From Propionibacteriaceae bacterium (GTDB taxonomy: Bacteria; Actinomycetota; Actinomycetes; Propionibacteriales; Propionibacteriaceae): 24,084 nt of DNA. The notes below the pieces were generated by a model that had not been told where the DNA came from, did not search any database, and saw only the letters and a program-made list of their open reading frames with translations. Location: positions 1 to 24,084 of the forward strand of contig WQYJ01000005.1 in assembly GCA_009781325.1 (NCBI GenBank). The letters are read 5' to 3'. Positions 15,261-22,100 of the stretch are shown here, piece by piece (within the stretch, counting starts at the first letter, position 1; the number at the start of each line of letters is the position of its first letter). The position numbers were made by a program, and so were the translations under genes.

Positions 15261-15641
15261 TCAGCGCATGGCGATGGCTTCGATGCCGATCAACGCGCCT
15301 TTGGGTAGCCCAGAGACTTGGATAGCTGAGCGTGCTGGAAGAGGATCACCGGTGAACCAGCGGGCGTAGACTTCGTTGACGGCACCGAAATCGGAGATAT
15401 CGACGAGGAAAAGCGTTGTCTTGACCACGGCGTCTAGTCCTAGTCCAGCCTCCTCGAGTACGGCTGCTAGGTTAGCGAAGACTTGTGCAGCCTGTTGCTC
15501 GATGTCATAGACCTTAATCTTGCCGATCTTTGGATCGATGGGGATCTGGCAGGAGCAGAAAACAAAACTGCCGGTATCAACCCCCTGAGAGTACGGTCCA
15601 ACAGCAGCAGGTGCGTGAGTAGTCGAGATAGAAGTCGCCAT
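15261..15641 (-). CDS. ridA: RidA-family enamine/imine deaminase
   Basis: This 126-residue protein of the Rid/YER057c/UK114 family removes reactive enamines and imines, such as 2-aminoacrylate formed by PLP enzymes. The N-terminal PAAVGPYSQG and C-terminal LPARSAIQVSGLPKGALIGIEA blocks are canonical, and Arg104 in PARSA is the expected substrate-carboxylate ligand. The start is placed at 15641 because AGGAGG lies just upstream on the minus strand; the frame is open for 13 further codons with no such support. It lies 35 bases downstream of a lacI-type gene on the same strand, so the two are probably cotranscribed. Confidence 0.92.
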   Translation of the reverse strand: MATSISTTHAPAAVGPYSQGVDTGSFVFCSCQIPIDPKIGKIKVYDIEQQAAQVFANLAAVLEEAGLGLDAVVKTTLFLVDISDFGAVNEVYARWFTGDPLPARSAIQVSGLPKGALIGIEAIAMR

Positions 15642-15676
15642 GATTCCTCCTTGTTCTCCTAGACTACCGCGAGACG

Positions 15677-16789
15677 TCAATGTGGTCGTCTCGTGGAAAG
15701 ACTTCCTGTGGAACCACGGACAATGAGTTTGACTGGTACGGTCACTGGGGAACTCACATGCGGCTGCGCCCCGCCTAAGATGGAGATCACATGCTTGACC
15801 GCCATGTCACCTAAGACCCCCATGGGTGCAGCAACCGTGGTCAGCGCAGGAGTGACGAGATCCGAGGCGAAGACATTATCGCATCCAATGATGGAGACAT
15901 CCCCAGGAATGGATACTCCCTTGCTCTGCAGGCCTTTCATCAGTCCCATGGCGATCAGATCATTGCAGCAGACAACAGCAGTGGCCTTGCGGGCGATGAT
16001 CTGGCTGGCGGCTTGGTGGCCTCCCTCGACGTTCGGCACAACAGGGCCCACCCGATGTGCAGTGAATCCCAGTTGCGAGGCAGCAGCGCGGATCGACAAC
16101 CAGCGCATCCCAGAGATCCAGGAGGTATCTGGTCCAGACAGATAGTGCACCGAGGTGTGTCCAAGCTGGAGCAGGTGCTGAACTGCTTGCTTCATGCCAT
16201 TCGAGGTGTCAGGTACGACGCAGGGCAGACCAGAGACATACCTATTCAACACCACGATGGGATGACTCTTCGCCATCGATCTCAACACCGTGTCAGACAG
16301 TCGAGAGGAAACAACGAGCAGGCCGTCAACGATGGGCAGAAGCCGATCCAGGCTAAAGCGTTCAGATGAGGCAGATTCCCGGGTATCCATCAGCAACATG
16401 GTGTAGTCGGACTTCAGTGCCTGAACCTCGGCTCCGCGAAGAATACCGAAGTAATAGGGGTTAGTGATGTCAGCCACCGCGAGTCCAATGGTGTGGTGTC
16501 GTGTGCTCAGAATCGGGCGGAAAATCGTCTCTTCCCGATAGCCTAGGTCGGCAGCCACCGCACGTACATGATCAGCGGTGCGAACAGAGACACGGCCAGG
16601 TCTCGAGAAGGTACGCGACACAGTAGAAGGACTCACCTTTGCCGCTGCAGCGACTTCGTAGATGGTGACAGGGCGTTCTGCGATCTCATGGTCCACGATA
16701 TCAACTATACCTGTTTTGGCAACTAATGGCACGAGATTTCTTTGATTCAGATTATTCGAATCTTCGTCCATCCCATTCGTGCTATCCAT
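15677..16789 (-). CDS. LacI/GalR-family transcriptional regulator
   Basis: This 370-residue regulator has a LacI helix-turn-helix (VTIYEVAAAAKVSPSTVSR) at residues 41-59 and a hinge region to about 95. A periplasmic-binding-protein-like ligand domain begins at HTIGLAVADITNPYY and includes the VDGLLVVSSRLSD and SIIGCDNV blocks. The ligand is unknown; such proteins often control sugar uptake. As annotated, the protein has about 40 residues before the DNA-binding motif, unusual for the family, and no ribosome binding site is visible at 16789. A later in-frame GTG at codon 32 is a possible start. ridA follows on the same strand. The gene is divergent from the SRAP gene. Confidence 0.85.
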   Translation of the reverse strand: MDSTNGMDEDSNNLNQRNLVPLVAKTGIVDIVDHEIAERPVTIYEVAAAAKVSPSTVSRTFSRPGRVSVRTADHVRAVAADLGYREETIFRPILSTRHHTIGLAVADITNPYYFGILRGAEVQALKSDYTMLLMDTRESASSERFSLDRLLPIVDGLLVVSSRLSDTVLRSMAKSHPIVVLNRYVSGLPCVVPDTSNGMKQAVQHLLQLGHTSVHYLSGPDTSWISGMRWLSIRAAASQLGFTAHRVGPVVPNVEGGHQAASQIIARKATAVVCCNDLIAMGLMKGLQSKGVSIPGDVSIIGCDNVFASDLVTPALTTVAAPMGVLGDMAVKHVISILGGAQPHVSSPVTVPVKLIVRGSTGSLSTRRPH

Positions 16790-16844
16790 GAGAACATAGA
16801 AGTCGGAGACTCAAGGATGGAGAAATGATGATTGAGGTGTCGTG

Positions 16845-17513
16845 ATGTGCGGACGTTTTGCTTTTCCGGGTGAGGATGAGATCCTCATGACCTTCGGGGT
16901 TCGCAGGGTTGTGATTCATCCGAAGTCATCGACCAATGTTGCGCCGACGACGGTGGTGCCTATCGTCGTGGAAGATGCCGGGCAAGCTGGGCGCGAAGGA
17001 TCCGTACTCACCCGAGAGTTACGCGGGGCGCGATGGGGACTTATCCCTTCGTGGGCCAAGGAACTGTACACACGCCCACTGATCAATGCCCGTGCTGAAA
17101 CAGTGACGGAAAAACCATCATTCAGAACGGCCATCCGTTCCCGGAGGGCTATCGTACCGGCTACTGGATACTACGAGTGGGTCATGGAGAATGGGGTCAA
17201 GGTTCCCTATTTCCTGCACCCAAAGGACGACAACACGATCCTCGGGTTTGCTGGCTTGTACGAGTGGTGGCGTGTACCGCAGGGGCTGACTATCGCCGGG
17301 ACTCAGGACGACTGGCTGTGTTCCATGGCGATCCTCACCCGAAGTGCCAGTGATGATCTCGGCCATATTCACGACCGCATGCCAGTGGTCGTACCATCTG
17401 CGTTGGTTGACGATTGGCTGGACCCCACACTGACAGATTCGCATCTAGTACAGGACTTGATTCACGCCATTCCTGACCCGCAGCTCATCGCGGAGCCTCA
17501 CAGTTTCTCCTGA
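16845..17513 (+). CDS. SRAP-family DNA-protein crosslink protein (HMCES/YedK type)
   Basis: SRAP proteins form a covalent crosslink to abasic sites in single-stranded DNA through the N-terminal cysteine. The expected active-site set is present in 222 residues: Cys2 directly after the start Met (MCGRF), Asn81 in INARAE, Glu111 in GYYEW and His176 in HDRMP. Cys2 must be exposed by Met removal, so the start is the ATG at 16845 and not the GTG three bases earlier; GAGGTG sits five bases upstream. It is divergent from the lacI-type gene and converges, three bases apart, on the NlpC/P60 gene. No SOS-type operator was recognised. Confidence 0.94.
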   Translation: MCGRFAFPGEDEILMTFGVRRVVIHPKSSTNVAPTTVVPIVVEDAGQAGREGSVLTRELRGARWGLIPSWAKELYTRPLINARAETVTEKPSFRTAIRSRRAIVPATGYYEWVMENGVKVPYFLHPKDDNTILGFAGLYEWWRVPQGLTIAGTQDDWLCSMAILTRSASDDLGHIHDRMPVVVPSALVDDWLDPTLTDSHLVQDLIHAIPDPQLIAEPHSFS

Positions 17514-17516
17514 GAA

Positions 17517-18875
17517 CTAGAGGTATCGCCGCGCTCCGACGAACGGCATGCCGACGTCGATCGAGGAGTAGACAACTCCGACGCCATAGTTGCGGGCATC
17601 CACAATCATTCCGTTGCCGACATAGACGCCAACATGGCCGGGGCCCTCATAGAAGAAGACAAGGTCTCCAGGCTTGAGATCCTTCTTTTCCACGGGCGTA
17701 CCCATGCGGAATTGGCCTCCTGCTCCGTGGGGCAGGTAGATGCCGACACTTCGGTAGGCCATCATGGTGAATCCTGAGCAGTCGTATCCGGTGGGTCCTT
17801 CGCCGCCCCACACATAGTCATATCCGATTCTCGCCATCGCCCAGTCCACGACCTTTTGTGCATTCGCATTCGCTGTCGGTGTTGGAGTGGGAGTCGGCGT
17901 CGGCTTTGGTGTGGGTGTCGGCGTGGGTGCTGGCGGGGGTGGTGGCGTCGAAGGTGCCGCAGTTGTTGGCTTTGGCGGCGGCGGAGCCGGAGGCGTCGTT
18001 GAAGGCGGTGAGGGAGACGGCGGAGCTGGTGAGGTGGGCACAGGCTTGCTCGTGTCAGGTGTCCCGCCGCCTTGAGCGATCTGCTCGTCGAGACGCCTGA
18101 GCTGAGCCTCCAGATCAGTCAGGGTCGCCTTGTTCTTCGAGACAGCTTGCTGGGCTGCTTCCAGTGCGCCGGCTTGCTCGTTGAGCGCAGAACGAAGAGC
18201 AGCGTGTGCCAACGCAGCTCCGTCTCGGGCATTGCGTGCTTGAAGAAGCTGAGCGTCGGCTTCCTGCTTTGCCTCATTCGCCCGGATCTGCGCAGCATCC
18301 GATTCAGCCCTGGCTTGGGCAAGTTCTACTTGGATCGTACGCAGATAGGTCAAGTCAACATAGTTGGACTCCAGGACCATATCAGTCCATTGCATACGAT
18401 GAGCCAGATCAGTGGGACTGGATGCACCCAACAAAGCAGCGACGGTAATCATTGGAAGATTGTCCTGATACATCACCCGCGCATAGGTCGCCACTGCCTC
18501 GCGCTGGGCATCCACCTTCGCCTGGTGCGCTGCCTCCTTGGCACGGGCAAGCTCCAAAGCGAGAGTGGCTTGTTCAAGTTCCTCGGAGCAGCGCGCAGTA
18601 GCTGCTTGTGCCTGCATGATTTGTGCTTCTGCAATGAGCAGGGTTGCTTGAGCTTCGTCAACTCTGCTGCTGGCGAGGTCGACTCCAGACTCAGCGTTTC
18701 TCAGTTCCTGAAGAGAAGTACTCAGCCGATCCCTCGCAGCAGAGATTGCAGCGACAGTACGGGTCCTCTGGGTGGCAAGGTCCTCAGCGTGCGCTGCCAT
18801 GGAGGGCATGGAAGTGATCAGTACGAGCGCACAACAAATCGCAGCAGCACGACGCGAAATCAACAAGCTGGACAT
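17517..18875 (-). CDS. Secreted NlpC/P60 peptidoglycan hydrolase (RipA-like)
   Basis: This 452-residue exported enzyme has four parts. A signal peptide ends near MAAHA-ED, about residue 30. A long coiled coil rich in A, E, Q and L covers about residues 35-250. A Pro/Thr/Ser/Lys linker follows at about 265-335. The C-terminal NlpC/P60 domain carries the catalytic Cys366 in YDCSGF, His414 in GHVGVYVG and Asp426 twelve residues later, a spacing like the Cys-His-Glu set of RipA. Such enzymes cut D-Glu-diaminopimelate stem peptides and help cells separate, with the coiled coil often controlling activity. The start at 18875 has AAGGAGG just upstream and gives a clean signal peptide; a GTG at 18896 would add seven basic residues. 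Confidence 0.92.
   Translation of the reverse strand: MSSLLISRRAAAICCALVLITSMPSMAAHAEDLATQRTRTVAAISAARDRLSTSLQELRNAESGVDLASSRVDEAQATLLIAEAQIMQAQAATARCSEELEQATLALELARAKEAAHQAKVDAQREAVATYARVMYQDNLPMITVAALLGASSPTDLAHRMQWTDMVLESNYVDLTYLRTIQVELAQARAESDAAQIRANEAKQEADAQLLQARNARDGAALAHAALRSALNEQAGALEAAQQAVSKNKATLTDLEAQLRRLDEQIAQGGGTPDTSKPVPTSPAPPSPSPPSTTPPAPPPPKPTTAAPSTPPPPPAPTPTPTPKPTPTPTPTPTANANAQKVVDWAMARIGYDYVWGGEGPTGYDCSGFTMMAYRSVGIYLPHGAGGQFRMGTPVEKKDLKPGDLVFFYEGPGHVGVYVGNGMIVDARNYGVGVVYSSIDVGMPFVGARRYL
17879..18060 (-). repeat. Low-complexity Pro/Thr linker repeat in the hydrolase gene
   Basis: The DNA is made of GT/GG-rich triplets encoding PTP, PAP and PPS repeats between the coiled coil and the catalytic domain of the NlpC/P60 protein. 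It includes short near-identical GTCGGCGT-type units near 17890-17930. Such runs form extended cell-wall linkers and are prone to length change by slippage. Confidence 0.75.
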
Positions 18876-19029
18876 TACCCTCCTTCGTCCAAGCACCAGT
18901 TTCAGGTACGTAATTGGCTCACACCTGAATATCGTGGGGATAACACTATCGGCGAAGTCAAGGAATGAACAGAGATTGCTATGAAAGCAAACCCACTCCC
19001 GCAGAAAGGCTCAAGGACACCTTGACACA
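18876..19029. promoter_or_regulatory. Upstream region of the NlpC/P60 gene
   Basis: This 154-base stretch between the hydrolase start and the large inverted repeat has no gene. TCAAGG-ACA-CCTTGA at 19011-19025 is a perfect stem or operator-like palindrome. TTGACT on the minus strand near 18959 resembles a -35 box, but no matching -10 was found at normal spacing. I looked for a c-di-AMP (ydaO-type) leader, often found before such genes in actinobacteria, and saw no match. Confidence 0.35.
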
Positions 19030-19151
19030 CCCCCGGTCATCCTGCCGCAGGCAGGACCCCCGGAAGCCGAGCTAGGGTCTTGGGTAAAGACCTATCTTCA
19101 GTCCATACGTTGGCTGCCGGGGGTCCTGCCTGGCGGCAGGATGACCGGGGG
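19030..19151. repeat. 122-bp long inverted repeat with nested hairpins
   Basis: The 34-base arm at 19030-19063 returns as a 35-base inverted copy at 19117-19151, differing by a single inserted base and otherwise identical. The 53-base loop holds its own stem (GGTCTT / AAGACC near 19076-19091). Each arm is also self-complementary around CCTGCC-GGCAGG, so several alternative folds exist. It lies nine bases after the stop of the large surface-protein gene and upstream of the NlpC/P60 gene, both leftward. Possible roles are a terminator or mRNA 3'-end stabiliser, or a MITE or REP-like element. No transposase is visible. Confidence 0.8.
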
Positions 19152-19159
19152 CGTCAGTG

Positions 19160-22100
19160 TCAGTGACGCCGCAGGAGCACACCAGCCAAGCTGAGGCCGA
19201 TCAGTACTATCAGGACCATACCTGCGAGTACGCCTGGATTGGCGGCTGGGATGGAGGTACCACCAGTGGGGATCGATGGCGGGACATCCACGGTCACCGT
19301 CGCCGACGAGGTTTGTCCGAAACGGTCGGTGATGGTGTAGTGGATGATGGCCTTGCCGGCAAACCCGTCAGCCGGTGTGAACACCAGTTTGCCGTTGACA
19401 ATCGAGACCTTTCCATCAGCGGTTGTCGCAGAGGTGATGGTCAGCTCAACTCCGATGTCGTTGGTCAGTACATCAATGGTGACTGGTGTCGATGGCTTGG
19501 TGGACGAGTGATCATCATTAGCCTTAATTGGAGGCGGTACGACCGTCACAGTCACTGTCGCTGTGGTGGTCTGACCGAACTGATCGGTGGTGGTGTAGAC
19601 AAAGGTGTCAGTGCCGAAGAAGGTCGGATCCGCAGTGTAGAGGACCTGCCCATTGACGATGGTCACCGTACCGTGAGATGGTCCGCCTGGAGCACCTCGA
19701 TCCGGCACAGAGGTCGGGGTCAGGTTCGTGCCGGAGTCGTTGACAGTGACAGTGATGACATTATTCTGACTCCCAGCCGGTACGGTGATTGAGTCGTCCG
19801 ATGCCACCGGATGGACCATGATGGATACGGTTGCCACGGCTTGGTTGCCAAGGGCATCAGCCACAGTAAAGGTGAACTGATCGGGCCCAGAATAACCCGC
19901 ATCTGGGGTGTAGGTAATCTCCCCAGCTCCCGCGTCGAGTGCCAGCGTACCGTGAGCCGGATAGCCGGGTGCACCCGGTGCCGGGATGGAGGAAACTGTC
20001 AACCCTAAGGGGTCATACTCCAAGACAGAGATAACGACCGGCACCCCAGCATGTGTCTTATCCTTATTGGCACTGGTCGTAGCCGAATCGGGAGAAATCA
20101 CGTTGACGACGTGGTTGACCGTGACTGTCTGGCCATTATCGTCGGTGTAGGTCACCGGAATGGTGTAGGTCCCAGGAGATGCCGCTGTGACCGTGATCGT
20201 ACCATCGGCATTCAGGGTGACTGTCAGGTCTCCCGGCTTTGCCAACGGACCTGTGGCAGTGATAGTTCCCACTGCCGTTGCTGCGAGATTAATCGGCGCA
20301 CCATTGATGCCCGCCGGTGTCGGCTGCCCATCCAGCGTCACTGAGGTGGTCGTCGATAAGGGGTCGCTGATCACGGCAATTAGACCAGTCTGTGCTGTAG
20401 CAGTCGGCGGCTGATGGATCGGAACGACCACAGACGCCTGATGGGTCACAGTGGACCCAGTCGGGGGAGTACCGCTGACTTCAGCATTATTCGTCATCGC
20501 ATCCGACCCAGCATCCGCAGCCGCCGGAGCAGTTCCAAGGCAGGTCATCACGACACCCGGCAGAAGAGTAGCCGGTTCGGCCGGGGTGCATGACCAGTTG
20601 TCCAAAGCCATAGCCTCACTAATCACGACATCATGCAAGGTGACATTGCCGGTATTGGTCGCTGTCAGGGTATAGGTGATCACCGCACCTGGGTTCGCAC
20701 CTGCCACGGATGCATCCGCACGAGTCACAGTAGCGGCTGTCTTAACAAGCGCCACATCCGGATTCGGAATCTCAGGCAGGGTGATAGTACCCTCCTCGCT
20801 GATGGCAGGCCCACTCGGCGGAGTGCCGGAGGCCGTTGCCAGGTTCGTCAGCGACCCAGCATCAAAGTCATCCTGAGTCAGGGTATAGGTGGCCGAGCAA
20901 ACGACCTGCTGGCTCGGAGTCAGCGTACCAACAGCTCCCGGCCACGACGGGCAAGTAATCGCTGACAGGGTTCCCGTACCGCTAAATGAGGTCTCGGTGA
21001 CACTGACTCCGGTGAGGGTGACGTTCCCGGCGTTGGTGACTACGAACGAGTACGTGATCGCCTGGCCTACTGTGTAACTAGCTGGGTCATTCGGCGTTGC
21101 TGACTTCACAATCGTCATCGCCGGATTGTGATCCACGTTCACCACAGCATTCGACGGCGCAGATGTCACTGGGGACGGATTCGGGTTGGCAGCCGTCGCC
21201 GGGGGTGTTCCCTGGGCTGTGGCTGTGTTGGTTACCTGACCAGCATTGAGATCAGGCTGAGTCAGGGTGTAGTGAGCAGTACATGTCGTTGAGGCACCTG
21301 GGTGCAGGACAGTCACTGGGCAGGTGATGGCACCCAAGGTTCCGGTGCCGCTGAATGCAGTGTCAGTCACAGAGATTCCCGACAGCGTGACATTTCCTGT
21401 ATTGGTCACCTGGAAGGAGTAGACCACTGGCCCTAGAGCGGACATAGTTGCCGGTGCTACTGACTTGGTAAGGCTCAAAGCCGGGTTCGCGGCTCCCATA
21501 ATCGTGACACTGGCAGTGTCAGTCACATTTGCTCCGACTGGAGGCTTTCCGCTGACAGTAGCTGTGTTCGATACGACGCCAGCATCTTCGTCATCCTGGG
21601 TGATGGTGTAGGTTGCCCGACAGGTCACTTCCTGACTGGGGGTGAGCGTACCCGCGGCTCCCGGCCATGTCGGGCAGGTGATCGCTGACAGCGTCCCGCT
21701 CCCAGTGAACCCTGAGTCGGTAATCGTCACACCAGTCAGAGTGACGTTGCCGGTATTGGCTGCCACGAAGGTGTACGTGATGACCTGGCCCACCGTGAAG
21801 TGCGCTGCATCCTGCGGATTTGCTGTCTTCGTCAGAGTGATACGAGCATCCGAGGACAGATCTGTGGTGATCGTATCGGTGTCAGTGACCGGCACCGGTG
21901 TCGGATCGGTCGGAGTCGCAGGCGGGGTGCCTTGGGCACTAGCTGTGTTCTGGACCGACCCAGCGTTGATGTCCGCCTGAGTCAAGGTGTACGTACCTGT
22001 GCAAGTCATGAACTGGCCCGGCCATAGGGTGGTCTGATCACAGGTGAGATTGGCCACCTTGGCATCAGTAACGCTCACATTATGCAAGGTGACGTTTCCG

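Noticed and set aside
18072..18968. 298-codon open frame on the plus strand
   Set aside because: It lies opposite the NlpC/P60 gene, whose signal peptide, coiled coil and catalytic residues are clear. The plus-strand product has no domain features.
18876..19160. c-di-AMP riboswitch before the NlpC/P60 gene
   Set aside because: Expected by analogy with actinobacterial cell-wall hydrolases, but the leader shows no match to the ydaO-type core, only palindromes.
19157..19792. 211-codon open frame on the plus strand
   Set aside because: It is the antisense shadow of the DUF11 surface-protein gene: no ribosome binding site, no recognisable domain and odd composition. Other long plus-strand frames across 20-24 kb are the same kind of shadow.
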